The translations under genes and the position numbers were made by a program. The notes under the pieces were generated by a model. That model saw only the letters and a program-made list of their open reading frames with translations, was not told the origin of the DNA and ran no database searches. A DNA stretch of 64,000 bases from Amphirosellinia nigrospora (lineage: Eukaryota; Ascomycota; Sordariomycetes; Xylariales; Xylariaceae), in NCBI GenBank assembly GCA_004123355.1, contig SCHM01000001.1:7326193-7390192 (forward strand), written 5' to 3'. Positions 13,239 through 24,727 of the stretch are shown piece by piece. Within the stretch, counting starts at the first letter, position 1; the number at the start of each line of letters is the position of its first letter.

Positions 13239-14571
13239 GATCAAGCTTATGTGAGAGAAGATAATCCTCGGGAAGAACGCATTTATTCTAGGATCGAATA
13301 AATCAATGTGGAGCGTTGTGATCCGATATTCCGAGTCGGACAGAACGGTAATGTGTGGGGGGAAGAGAGACGACTGATGATTTTAAGTTATAGGATACCT
13401 GATATTGTTCGATTCATTACGCTACCCCATGTACGAAGTGGAGACTCGTTCAGAGTCCCCGTACGTCAAGGGGAGAAAATTTCCAGCATGGGTGGCTTGT
13501 ATTGTGTGATTGAGGTACATATATCCGTGTGTAGCATGTTTATTATCTGGTTTTCATGGATGGCAGGCTTGATACATTTCCGCATAGGTATTCAATAATT
13601 GAATTGAATTTGTGCTTACCAAAGCTCAACTGTGTGTTTCAAGGGTATGTGCTTGTTGAACCTGCTTGTCTAGACAGTTAACACCAAATTAGGATCCGTG
13701 GAATTACCCACGAGCTCGCCCAATTGCTATTACGGGGCAAGAAGAAGACCGCACAGCACCGGAGCCGGTAAGTCGACACTCCTTCCGCAATTACGTTGGC
13801 GGTAGCATCGAGGAAGAATTTTGTAGACCGCCCCGGCCAAATGGATGCCACTATGATTCCCGGTGCAACAAGGCAATCTCGTCCCGTTCCATGCCCCGCT
13901 TCCCGAGTCGGGCCGCCGTCTCTTGGTTATACATCTAGAAGACCCGGTCCTTCGGCTGGCATCTGCCGGGTGTGACGTGATCGTGTATCCCCATAATCTT
14001 CATTCGTTAACAAGACGCTGTAGTGCATCGGGCCTGAACCGCTTTTAATATTCGGCGCAGAGCTCCTTTGCTGCTGAAACGAGCCTGTCGAAGCGCGGTG
14101 AGGTTCAGGAATGGAAAGATCAGTTTTGGCTTCATGTCCCATATAGACATATCAATATTGCGTTGATTTAGATTAAAATCTGGTGTTAATGACGCTCAAT
14201 CATGATGGTAGCAGTATACCCACTTGGAGGTATACCACGGCAGGTCACGATCTAGCAATGTCAATGCCGATATGTTCCGCTACGTTCGGACAAATTCAAG
14301 TCCGCTCTCCACTGACTCTCGGTCATTCTTGTCTTTCTCCAATTCACAATCGGGTCAAAGGACAACGCCGTAGTTCGGGGACCAGTCCCCGACTTCATTT
14401 GCCCCTGCTGGCGCGGGGGTTGCGTAAGTCGTCATACTGCCATGCGTGCATCTCGATAAACATTGAATAGCATGAAACTTGAGAACAAGCTAAGCACATT
14501 CAGACGAAATATCAACTCAATTTACACAGACCTTTGATATACGTAAGTACAAATCTGTGAAGATACACACG
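13239..14571. other. Intergenic, regulator to dehydrogenase
   Basis: 1.3 kb with no convincing gene; short open frames here lack introns, domains or consistent composition. It presumably contains the regulator's 3' end and the dehydrogenase promoter. Confidence 0.5.
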
Positions 14572-15776
14572 ATGTCACCCTCCGCTATTAGTGGATCGAA
14601 GTCCTACAGTATCGCCTCGATACCTGCGGACGGTATCGGCCCCGAGGTTTTGGACGCGGCAATTGAAGTCCTAAACTGTCTAGCTGAGACATTAGGCACC
14701 TTCGAGTTCAACTTCACTCACTATGATTGGAGCTCTGAGACGTATAGAAGACCGGGAAGTATATACCCGATGGTGGTCTTGACAGCTGAGAAAACACGAT
14801 GCGATCCTCTTTGGCGCCGTCGGTGCACCGGGTACGTCGCGCAATCATCTATAGTCTCTTCGGAAGGACACTAACTCGTCGTAGACGTCCCTGACCACAT
14901 CTCCTCTGGGCCCTGAGGTTGGCTATCTGCCAGCCCTTCCAACAGTATGCCAATGTCCGCCCGACCAAAGTATTTCGGGGTACGAAGTCACCTCTTCGCA
15001 ATTGCAATACCGGGGACTTGGATTGGGTCATCGTCCGAGAGAACAGCGAAGGCGAGTACGCCGGTCAAGGTGGGCGCTCGCATGTGGGAAAGCCCTGGGA
15101 GACGGCGACGGAGGTAGCCGTGTTCACCCGCCACGCCGTAGAGCGCATCATGCGATTCGCCTTCGAGACGGCGCGGAGCCGGCCCCGGAAACTGCTGACA
15201 GTCGTCACCAAGAGCAACGCGCAGCGCAACGGCATGGTGCTGTGGGATGAGATCGCTGCCGAGGTCGCCAAGGAGTTCCCGGACGTGGCGCAGGACAAGA
15301 TGCTCGTCGACGCCATGACGTGCCGCATGGTCTTGCAACCCGAGTCGCTCGACACCATCGTAGCGACGAATCTTCACGCCGACATCCTATCCGATCTCGC
15401 GGCTGCGCTTGCGGGGTCTATCGGGATCGCGCCGACGTCGAACCTCGATCCCACGCGGCAGAACCCTAGCATGTTCGAGCCCATTCACGGCTCGGCTTTC
15501 GATATCACTGGGAAGGGGGTCGCCAACCCCATTGCGACCTTCTGGACGAGCGCGGAGATGCTCGCGTGGCTCGGCGAGAAGGACGCTAGTCAGAAACTGC
15601 TGGACTCTGTAGAGCGCGTCTGTGAGAAGGGTATCGTGACTGCTGATCTGGGTGGCACGGCGATGACGGTTGATGTGACGCGGGCCGTTATTGATGATAT
15701 TACTACCTCTTATGGAAACGCAGCTAAATCAATTTGGGTGTTTAATAGATCGAATGTAACCCAAATTGTATCTTGA
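14572..15776 (+). CDS. Tartrate / D-malate dehydrogenase-family oxidoreductase
   Basis: NAD-dependent, metal-dependent beta-decarboxylating dehydrogenase of the isocitrate/isopropylmalate superfamily, closest by motif to tartrate/D-malate dehydrogenases. Landmarks: SIASIPADGIGPEV (N-terminal nucleotide and substrate loop), VRENSEGEYAGQGGR (subtype-diagnostic), TKSNAQRNGMVLWDE, NLHADILSDLAAALAGSIG (metal-binding Asp residues) and EPIHGSAFDITGKGVANPIA (cofactor loop). The ATG at 14572 is chosen because GIGPEV sits at the usual distance. Intron 14832-14884 (53 nt). Frame slips occur near 14755-14800 and near 14905 (ATCTCCTCTGGG). No targeting peptide is evident, so it is likely cytosolic. Tartrate against D-malate specificity cannot be decided here; true isopropylmalate dehydrogenase is less likely. 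Confidence 0.88.
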
Positions 15777-17351
15777 GATCGATCAGTCTGCTCCATTTGA
15801 GAAGGAACATCGCCAAGGAAAACTGAAACTTTGTGTTGAGCTTTTGCCCTGCCAGGTTCATCCTCGCCGATAACGGGCATTAGTTGATACATGGCCCCCA
15901 AATTGTTAGTGGTCGATAAAAATAACGCAGATCAAAGAAGATACCGCCTTTCAATAACACCTCATCGACAACAGAGAAATACTACGAGAGTGAACGCCTC
16001 TAACTACAACAAATTGACTAAAAACATAATACCACCAGTATTAGGGACGGTACGCTTAAGACTCTAGATTCTACCTTTTGCCTGCAAGACAAAGAAGATA
16101 ATTTCCCCAAAATGAGCCCAGCGGCACCGCTGCGTTGCCCACTATCATGAGTTTTGCATCCCAATTGGAACATGCCATTCGGAATAATTTGGCTCATGAG
16201 AGTCATGACAGAACCCTTAACACCCGCCACCCAAACAACACACAAAATCAACAAGCAGTCGGGAAAGATAGTTATAGATGTAAGCACAATCCAAAAATAA
16301 TGAAAATGCTACGAAATGGCTGTCACCGTAACCTGAGGAAACATCTTGGCTGTAACGCAGCCCGAAACCCGAAAATGGGGTCCGCTTGGCAGGGATCGCA
16401 ACGCCTGCGGAGGGCTCAATACTGCTTACAGAGGTTCGACGGAAGTTGAAGGCTTGGAAAACAAAATATACTGTGTCGAACGGCATTTGCGATAATGCGA
16501 TGATGGGTCTGTCGTTATCTAAAACTCACAGGCTCCCCATCTTCTAGGTACCTATCGCCTCCGCTAGATTTCCCCGATCTACAGTACGCCTTTAACCAAG
16601 CACGCCTTCCTCCCGGGATTGAAGCGAGCACCAACAATCTCCAAGAAGCGGCGCTGAAGAAGGCTGGAGGGGCATTGGGGCGATGCAGTGCATGTTCTGC
16701 AAAAACGTATAGCCCCATTCACGCGATTGAAGAGTAAGTAGGTAGGTAGGTATTGAATGGTTGGGGGCGGCTATTATAACACAACTCGGCCAAGTTACAT
16801 AGCCAATTGAAGACTGGGGCTGTGAGAATGGTAGGTCGATCCCTCATCCTTATCCACCGCGGTAACTAGCTGGTTCTATGAAGCTGTGCAGCACGGCCCA
16901 AGCATTCTCTCCCATGTCTTTGAGATATGATTCGAGGGTCCATTGTAGATAGTCCAGACTAACGAACCATGTTAACTACAACATTCGTATCTTCGTCAAC
17001 CGACAAGCTGATGTAACCTTAAGGCACTCTGCAGACGTATCGCAAAACTCCAAGTTGTCACAATGTAGGCTGTCGACAATACGCCCTCGTGCTTCCAAAG
17101 GATACGACTCTGCAGCTGTCAATCCCACGTCGGGTCTTACTCACGGGCTAGGCTAAGGCATATCTACCTTATATGTAGCCCAGCTGCGAATAAACGGGAA
17201 TGTGGTGCCATCATTTATTTTCCTTGTAAGTTTGCGCACTGGCAATAAATAAGTTCGTATATTTAACCCTCCACCTAAGAAGCCTTAGCTGAGCATGAGC
17301 GGCATATTTAGTACACCACCCTTAGCTTCGAGTAATTAAGACGACAGAAGC
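15777..17351. other. Intergenic
   Basis: 1.6 kb with no supportable gene. A (TAGG)n-like tract lies near 16735-16750. Everything else is unassigned; the right end is the promoter of the surface-protein gene. Confidence 0.5.
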
Positions 17352-18592
17352 ATGAGTAGTGGCCATGATCAAGCACATGGGTCTAGGAGTGAGTCAACCA
17401 CGAAAGAAACTCCAATGTTCGGAAGATTAACCTCCTTTCCGTCTTCTTCCCCGGGTATGACTTCGACGCCGCCGCCGACCACAAGTGAATATCCATTAAC
17501 TACACTATTCACACCCGATCCGTCATGCTTGAGGTTCTATGTAGCCAGTTGCCCTTATGATCCTCCCGGCGAAACATGCTATGCTCATGCTTTCGCGCCA
17601 GCCGCATGTATGGACGGGTCAGGACTAAAAATCAACAGAAGCTACCTATCATGCTATCCCAGCAGCATAGTTAATCTGCTCCCCGTCCACACGTACTCTC
17701 CGGGGTATTTCTGCCCCGTTGGGATGACGACGGTAGAGAGCGTTTTGGTTCCGAATGGTACGTGGTGTTGTCCGAGGTAAGAGAGGCTTCGAATCCCGCA
17801 CCATTTCCGCTACTAATGATCCGGGTTGCAGCGGATTGACCTGGGCGGATGAGTTATGCCAGAAAACCACATCACAAGCAACATTATTATCTACCAACAC
17901 CGACAATTGCATAGAAGAACAAACAGTGACCGTTACCAGAAATATTAATGGAGAAGGTGCAGTGGTATTGACAGCCGTGCCCATACTTTTGGCTGGGCGT
18001 ACTGGTTTAATGACTACACCCACTGCCTCCACGACCTCTTCATCTACTTTGCCCCCTCCGTCATTAAAACCGACCTCAGATCCTCAAGACCCGCCAAGTA
18101 ACCGACGCTCACTGTCCAAAACAGCCAGGGCCGGAATTATTGTAGGCAGCATCGTCGGAGCAGCCCTTTTCTTGTTATTATCAGCTTTTTAATCTGGAGA
18201 CGTAGGAAAGCAAAAATAGCGAAAAGCGTACAGTTTGGGCAGACTTCCCGGGGGAGCCGAACGACTACACGGGCAAACCGGAGTTAGAGGGAAGCAAAGC
18301 TTACGTCTACACCGTCAAACCAGAGCTCGATGCCAATGCAGTTAGGGCTGAACTCGAGGGTGATCTTATGGAACCTCATGGCAACGGCATATACATGTTG
18401 AAACCAGAACTTGAAGGAACTGTTGGTGCGGAGAGAAATAGGGGCGCATACATCAGGAAGAAATCGGAATTGGAGGCCGTATCGAAACCGTTTGCTTCGA
18501 CAACCCTATACAATCTTGCCGAGTTAGAAGTTGCGGTTCCAAGTGCCAGGGATTCAACCAGCGTCGTTGCGGAGTTAGATACCGAACGATAA
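17352..18592 (+). CDS. Single-pass membrane protein with Cys-rich ectodomain
   Basis: Unrecognised Pezizomycotina-type cell-surface protein. Exon 1 has a Ser/Thr/Pro-rich start and a cysteine-rich segment (CLRFYVASCPYDPPGETCYAH, FCPVGMTTVESVLVPNGTWCC). Intron 17777-17831 (55 nt) joins to GLTWADELC. A Ser/Thr/Pro stalk, one transmembrane helix (ARAGIIVGSIVGAALFLLL) and a basic stop-transfer RRRKAK follow. The cytosolic tail repeats KPELE/KPELD-type motifs that are common in fungal stalk-TM-tail proteins. The frame slips once just after the TM helix near 18192. The ATG is chosen as the first in the open frame; no classic signal peptide precedes it, so the TM segment may act as anchor or an upstream exon may be missing. 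A wall sensor is a guess from architecture only. Confidence 0.65.
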
Positions 18593-19170
18593 TGATATCC
18601 TGCGACACCTTTTACACCTCAACTACCACGACGAGAGTTGACGATTTGTATTGCGGAGAAAGAGTGCCAGGGAGGATATCCGATGGTCCTACTCTCCCAT
18701 TCACGGCGCCGCAGGGGTTCAAGGGGCGAAGAAAGATTCGGCTTCCCCATATGGTTCGGATCTAGGCCTTAGGTTCAGAACTATTGTTGATGGGAAAACA
18801 CAATTAACTGCTACATGGCAGTTCAGATGGCTATATCTTAGTTGATTAAAAACTGGCTTAAACACTACTTAATACCCTAATATTCAAGGTTTTACTCATA
18901 TTTACTTCTTTGATGAGACAAAGGGTGAGTCTGGGCTGCTTGCACGTCGCCACGATCTATAGATATTGCGGATAAATGTTGAGCTTTCAAAATGACGGCA
19001 CTATGTAAAATGATTGCTAATATCGAAGAATGATTTGCATCGGACTATTAGAGGCGTATGCCAGGAGTCATTATGCGCATCATCTCGGAGTGGTTATCTC
19101 GCGAGCAGGTCTCCTATCAACCTAAAGTCTCAATTCAGAGCTACTTTGTAAATAGTAACGGCATATACCT
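18593..19170. other. Convergent 3' intergenic
   Basis: It lies between the 3' ends of the surface-protein gene (+) and the HET gene (-). No gene or repeat is recognised. Confidence 0.55.
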
Positions 19171-20576
19171 TCAATAATCTAAAGTCTGCTTTATAAATAC
19201 CCTCTTCGGCTGACCTTGATTTGCTTTTTCCACTCTGCAGAGTTTCTGAGGGTATATCCGCGCGTACTGATTGGTTCGCTCAGAGACTTGTTTCAAGAAG
19301 ATGCCGACATGATGGTTGCGGTCGACGAGACAGTCGAGGCTAGCCACATACACGTTGGGTTCCTTCCGGAACATCCGCAAGCTAATCGAGAGGCCTTTGT
19401 TTGTCAGACTATACGGTTCGCTGATGTAGCCGTCCCCACCGTACTCCCTCTCCTGGTGCTCGTAAGCCCCCGACGTGCGGAAGCAGCCTGGGTTCGGAGC
19501 CAATAGTCCGTAACCGGGCGATGATGGCGATGTGCCGTCGTCCGTCGCCGTGGCGTCTACCCACGCGAAGAGTGTGTGGTCGTCCGAATACTTGAGGATC
19601 TCCTCCTGCAGGCGCCGGAAAGCGCGAAACGCGCCTTCACCGTAGAGGGCTGGAACTGAAATTCGCCTGTCAGTCCTCGCTTCTAGGCCTCCTCAGTCTC
19701 GAAGGGAGTCTATATTTTTAGGGTTTAGTGCATCAGGTTCGAGTCCTGACTGACTGCTGTAGCGGCCAGTGACGATTATTTCTGCCTCCTCCGTAGGTAT
19801 GATGTTGGGTACGCTAGAGGAAAAGGAAAATGGTATCGAGAGAGTCCAGGCGCTACTTACTATTCACTCCGAATAATCCCATCAGGCAGTATGCCGCGTC
19901 TTCTCCCTTGGTTGTCTGCCGGTCCGCATACCACGACATGCGATGTCCGACGCTCGCATCGCCGACTCTCGTTCCGCTTGCCTGATGCGAGAGTATAGCG
20001 CGTGATATCCCGGTCTTCCCGAATATCTCGTCGCCCAGCGACATTTTATCACCGATATACTTCCAGTCCTGATCATAAAACGCACTAGCCGTCGGCGCAA
20101 CGAGTTCCTGGAGAGTCCAACCCCTTTCGAACCAACTGCTATCCGCAAAACGGGACTTCTCGCCGTCCCTGTGGTCATGAATGTACACGAAGCAGACAGC
20201 GGCCTCCTTATACCACCTGTACATCGAGTTGATGGACTCCGACAACTCGGCCGGGTCTCTCTTGTTGATGCAGACCGTGTCTAGCCACACGTGGTGGACG
20301 AAGTCCGGGTGTTTTTCATTGCCATATTTTGAATGGACAAATCGCCGGCCTTTTTACAGGCGCCGAGGAGCTTAGCAGCACTCTGCGCCTTTGCCACGAC
20401 GGGTCCCGAATCCGCTCCCAAAAGCCCTGGGCGTTGTCATATACATCGTCAAATATGAGCTCATTTTCCAACCACTTATGTGAAATGATCACGTAGGGCA
20501 CCTTTGCTACCTTTGTCGCGCGCTTGACGTCATCGACGTTTTCGATCGCCAGACTGTGGATGTTTAGCAGCCGCAT
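19171..20576 (-). CDS. HET-domain protein (heterokaryon incompatibility family)
   Basis: HET-domain proteins act in fungal nonself recognition and programmed cell death. The start MRLLNIHSLAIENV is the family-typical N-terminus. HET motifs in order: YVIISHKWLENELIFDDV, VWLDTVCINKRDPAELSESI, MYRWYKEAAVCFVYI, SSWFERGWTLQELVAP, RMSWYADRQTTKGEDAAYCL, MGLFGVN. A GT-AG intron at 19656-19860 (205 nt) joins to IPALYGEGAFRAFRRLQEEI. About 160 residues without a recognised domain follow to the stop; no NACHT, ankyrin or WD repeats are seen. The reading frame is interrupted at least twice in the first half. A ~200-bp foldback element starts about 170 bp upstream of the start codon. Confidence 0.85.
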
Positions 20577-21574
20577 GACTTGGGCGTGGAAGAAAATTGG
20601 GATTAGTATCGTCGGAGTTAAGACGGTCGGCGTTTGTGCTTGATTTATAGTTTCACTTTCTTTTCTTTTTTTGGCCCCCAATCAGAGCCAGGTGTCCTGC
20701 CAGATTTACCATGTCAATAGTATAGGACATTGCGCTTATTAAAGATATGCTATCTCTTTGAATGGCGTTTCGGCACCAAGTACATAAAAAGTGGAAAAGC
20801 GGGACTAAGTAGATAACCAGATGAGCGAATCGGACTTTTATTCAAATAAGCGTACCTAATCTAATTCGTCCATCTGGCTATTTGCTTAGCTTCCCTGTCC
20901 ACTTTTCATGTACTGGTGCCGAAACGCCATTCAAAGAGATATAGCAGAACCGAATATGCCAAGCTGAAAACCTTGATTAATAAGATATAGGATGAGATTC
21001 CAGAGAATTGTGGCTGTATAATAGGCTAGTTTCAGGCGCTAATCTACCTTGCATAGATCTCTGTCGCATCGAGAGTTATAAATGGACAACTAATCTTGCA
21101 AGGGTCTAAACAGCGTCATTTTTTGGACCCCATGTGGCGATATGTTGCCACAAGGATTAGTGAACCTCGTACTCCTATCCTTAAGTTAGATATCCGAAAT
21201 TTGGAAATGCGCCTCGCCAGCTGCGCTGAATTCGTCTAGTAAAAGTTCCATCGGAGGATCATCTCCCCTAATATGCAGCCCTACCCATGCATCTAGCCCA
21301 GAGTCTAGCAGCCCTGGCTGTTGGGTTCAGATATAAAGGCACCTTGGCACCTGTCACTGTCATTGATGGTTTCGAACCGTATTCCTTTTCCTAAGCTGGT
21401 CTCACGTCCGGTGTAACACGAAAGTCGTGAGGTGAAAGCTTACGCTGGTCCCCCATTTCTAGACATAACGCTACATACGTTGTCGTTAAATATTCAAATC
21501 CTACACCCTCGAGACAATCACCATTGAAAGGATTATTGTGTATTTGACAAAATCTCCTTCTTCACAACACCACA
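20577..21574. other. Divergent intergenic with foldback element
   Basis: Between the HET gene (-) and the LITAF gene (+). It contains the foldback element at 20748-20946 (listed separately). The rest, including the promoters of both genes, shows nothing further. Confidence 0.6.
20748..20946. mobile_element. MITE-like foldback element (~83-bp inverted arms)
   Basis: Left arm 20748-20830 and right arm 20864-20946 are imperfect inverted copies (shared core TCTTTGAATGGCGTTTCGGC and its complement, then GTACAT, AAAAGTGGA, CCAGATG and CGAAT) separated by a 33-bp spacer. Size, long terminal inverted repeats and lack of coding potential fit a miniature inverted-repeat DNA element. No clean target duplication is visible, so the superfamily is undetermined. 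It lies in the 5' region of the HET gene. Confidence 0.7.
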
Positions 21575-22053
21575 ATGGAGCTCGAAACAGTATCACCGCC
21601 GCCGCCAGCCTACGGAGTGCAGACATCGCAGCCGCCAAAACAAACAATGGAGACGCATGCCAACGCCGGTCCCGTTCGCGTACCTGCAAGCCTAGGCCTT
21701 GAGTCGGCTTACGTAGACTGTCACAGCTGCCAAAGGAGAACAATGACCAGGGTCGAGATGGTTCCGAGCCAGGCGACAACGTAAGTGCCTATCTGATACT
21801 TGCATCTTTGAGTACAGAGGAGTGCCTAGTGGCCGGTAACTAACAAGTGCGGCGCAGGATCGCACAGGTATTGTGCGGTATCGCCTTGGTGCCTTTCTGC
21901 TGTTGTACATATCCGATCCCTAAGAACAGGAAGTGGTATTTTGACTGCCACCACAAATGCTCTGCGTGCGGGGCCGAGATCGCGTTCGTGAACCACAACC
22001 AGGACAGAATCGTCCCGAATTTATCTCATCGCGATATGGAAGTTGAGAACTGA
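21575..22053 (+). CDS. LITAF-domain membrane-associated zinc protein
   Basis: Small protein with a LITAF domain, a zinc-binding module whose hydrophobic centre dips into endosomal or lysosomal membranes. A Pro-rich N-terminus (PPPPAYG) is followed by the first Cys pair YVDCHSCQRRTMTRVE. Intron 21781-21857 comes next. The hydrophobic segment IAQVLCGIALVPFCCCTYPI follows, then FDCHHKCSACGAEIAF with the second CxxC. The order CxxC, hydrophobic, HxCxxC matches the family. About 133 residues, typical of fungal members, and the frame is clean. Role in trafficking is inferred from family only. Confidence 0.9.
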
Positions 22054-22540
22054 AGGTCTGGGAAAGTGATGGATTCTTGTAATGCGAGTGGCCAAGGGGT
22101 ATATACAGCCGAAAGAGGAGGCCGGTCTAAACTAAACACGAAGGATAGGGGCCAGGGAATAAGGCAATCTTTATACGATTGATGCTACACTAGATGGCGA
22201 TCTATCAATATTATCACATTCGGTTATAGTCCACCTCAAGAGTAGCTCATCGAAGTTCTAATTTGTTAACTTGTCAATCCCGATAGTTGTCGCCTGTGCA
22301 TGCGTCCAAGAGGCTTTAAAGGATGTTGTTGAAGATACTTGCCTATTCTAATACTATTACCGAGACTGATTGTAGCTAGGGAAGGCCATGTATAAAGGTA
22401 CGCAATGCTGAATGCTAAAAGTAAGCCTATTAATCCAAACAATAATATTTCTTAGTAGCTTTGCCTATAAACTCTCGAACCTAAGTTAAAGGTATATTAT
22501 GAAGCGAATAGTCGAAATACACGCATGTCGATCTTAATAG

Positions 22541-22829
22541 TGAAGTAGGGCGAGTGGCACACCTGGGCAAATTAGGCCCCAGGGGTAAGCAAGTGGGTAA
22601 AATGACTAACGGGTGGGAGCTGTAAAAACACAGAATATCCCTCGAAGGGCTCACTTTGTACACAACACACTTAGCACGGAGTTTTTATTTTTGGGGGAAT
22701 TTTATCAATATATTGCGTTCACTTCGATCAAACGATTCCCCTTAGTTCTATGTGACAGATACTAGGATTGGATGAGTAATTTGTAGATTACCTCCATTCC
22801 AGTGGTCCCAGTCACCCTGGGCCAATTCA
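22541..22829. repeat. Dispersed repeat, copy 1 (empty site)
   Basis: It shares long stretches with 24095-24499: TGAAGTAGGGCG, TGGGCAAATTAGG, TAAAAACACNNAATATCCCTC, GATTCCCCTTA, GATGAGTAAT and GTCACCCTNGGCCAATT. Copy 1 lacks the 112-bp insertion found in copy 2. The family is not recognised; no ends with target duplication could be defined. Confidence 0.75.
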
Positions 22830-24094
22830 ATAGTAAGTTAGCCTTCAACAATAAAGCCTATAAGATAGAAACAAAGATGCGTCAGGTATTACTATGCTTT
22901 ATTGTCTATGATGAGGCTAGTGGCCGGAACCGATGTCTATAAGCAACCCCTGACTTTCCTCTCCTACAAATTGAAGGTTTTTTCATACGACAAAAGGTAA
23001 TAATGCCAGCGAGTTCGACTTAAAACAGCAGGAAATAATAATATACACATATATATCAGCAGGGCCAAGGGGCCAGGAGGTATTGGCAGGCAGTCTAGTA
23101 GCCCTAGCTGTATCATCAATACGGAGATCATGGTCATTCCATGCTATTCAATAGGCGCTTTTCCCCGCTGTATGTATTTCTAACAGATCGTGTCAGACCA
23201 ACCCACTTAATGGATAATCGATATTTAAAGTCATCTAGCATCATGAAATTCAACAGCTTCTAATATTTTAATCTATTGCTGTAGTTAAGAGATGTTTATG
23301 CTAGTTCACCACTTGTTGTCAAAAACTTCATATTTAGAAGCTTTACCTACAGATTAGCGAAGGCAACATAGAAAAGCCATCAGTTACGTTGAGTGAAAAG
23401 AGTGTGGTGTATGCTTCCAGGAGATTGATGGCCTCATAACTTTGAGTTACAATTTAAAAGTTATGAAAACATAGAGATAACGCAATGTCTTTTCATCTAA
23501 GCAGCGGACTTCATGATACAGGCCGACAAATATTCTAGCGATGGCGTCCGGTGTTGATCACCAACTCAGCTTCACCAGGAACCTGATAAAACATATGTTC
23601 ATACCTTAAGCCTACTTACCATAGAGAGGCCTTCATTCACTTAAACTCTCTACAATAGCTTCGTAAGCTTATGCTTTCGGAATCTGACTTGTTTTGGACC
23701 TCGTTACAGGCTTTTCAGTATAAGCTTTAGACTCGTACGCTTTATATACGTACGCCCGTATTCCGAGTCTAGGATCTACATCTATGTAATACATACTTGG
23801 CACGTTAAAAGTAGTTATGCCCGCATTTTGTGACATGAGTTTAAAACTGGAGTAAAACAAAAAGTTGATCGTCTAGAATAACTTTTATCTATTAACTGGA
23901 AGCGTTTCTAACTAAAGTAAAATGAAACGTCTAGATCTCGCTCGATAAGGTAGGTGTAACTATTCCGGTTTCACAAAAGGGGTTCAGGCGAGTCTTATAG
24001 TCTAGCCTGCCTTTACATAGGGTAAGTTAAATGTCTAGAACTTGTACCATACTAGAATGAGAGTCTAGAAATAAAATAATGCACCTTTAAGTAC

Positions 24095-24499
24095 TGAAGT
24101 AGGGCGTATGAGATATCTGGGCAAATTAGGCTCAGGGGCAAGTAAGCGGGCAAAATGACCAAGGGGATGGGTCGCGTAAAAACACCAAATATCCCTCTGT
24201 ATCTGTCACGAGTCCAGTACACGTATAGTCAACTGCAAGCAGTTAAGTGCTCGACTTGACAACGTTCTACCTTTTGTAGTGTTGTGGTATAGTGTTGCAG
24301 TTCTGTATTATGACAGTATCTCACTTATGTACTCAACACAAGCAGCGGAGAGTTTTTAAATTTTTAGATTTTTATTAATACACTACGTTCCCTTTGATCA
24401 GAGGATTCCCCTTATTTCTACGTGACTGAGACTCGAATTAGATGAGTAATTCCCAGATTACCTCCCTTCCCGTGGACCCAGTCACCCTAGGCCAATTTA
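24095..24499. repeat. Dispersed repeat, copy 2 (carries an insertion)
   Basis: Same order of shared blocks as 22541-22829, with many transitions between the copies. It is interrupted by the element at 24204-24315. The sequence immediately to the right (24500-24720) is GC-richer and looks like decayed coding sequence not shared with copy 1. Confidence 0.75.
24204..24315 (+). mobile_element. 112-bp TG...CA element, solo-LTR/TRIM-like
   Basis: It begins TGTCACGAGTCC, ends ATTATGACA (terminal TGTCA/TGACA), and is flanked by the perfect 5-bp duplication GTATC (24199-24203 and 24316-24320). The related repeat at 22541-22829 lacks it, which confirms an insertion. TG...CA ends with a 5-bp target duplication fit a short LTR left by recombination of a miniature LTR element. 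It is non-coding. Two relatives lie at 31110-31220 and 32074-32184. Confidence 0.75.
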
Positions 24500-24727
24500 C
24501 TATCTATCAAACGTACGTCTGCTGCGTCGCCGCTACGGTCCCTAAGTCGCTTATCCTAGAATTCTAGAGCTTCGGCTCCTCTCTGCTTAACTACGGCAGC
24601 GACCACCTGAGCTAATATGACGCCTACGTTACCGACTGTATCGCCTCGGTAGAGACCGCGTCGACTATCACTAGCTAGCTAGATATCTAGCAGTAGAGTA
24701 ATCTGCGGCTAAAAAAGGTACAAATAA

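Larger units (their letters stand above)
22054..24727. other. AT-rich repeat-bearing intergenic region
   Basis: No gene. It contains a diverged direct repeat (22541-22829 and 24095-24499), a 112-bp inserted element in the second copy (24204-24315), and a decayed coding-looking stretch at about 24500-24720 interrupted by several stops, mainly TAG and TAA. TpA-rich, stop-rich composition suggests repeat-induced point mutation, but this was judged by eye. Confidence 0.6.

Noticed and set aside
16135-16449. 104-codon plus-strand frame in the 15.8-17.3 kb gap
   Set aside because: Non-coding-like composition, overlapped by an equally long frame on the other strand, no domain.
19694-19757. tRNA-like T-arm (TCAGG TTCGAGT CCTGA) on the plus strand inside the HET gene intron
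   Set aside because: The B-box is perfect, but the span back to a possible acceptor strand is only about 63 nt, the acceptor pairs at 5 of 7 positions, and no D-arm or anticodon arm can be drawn.
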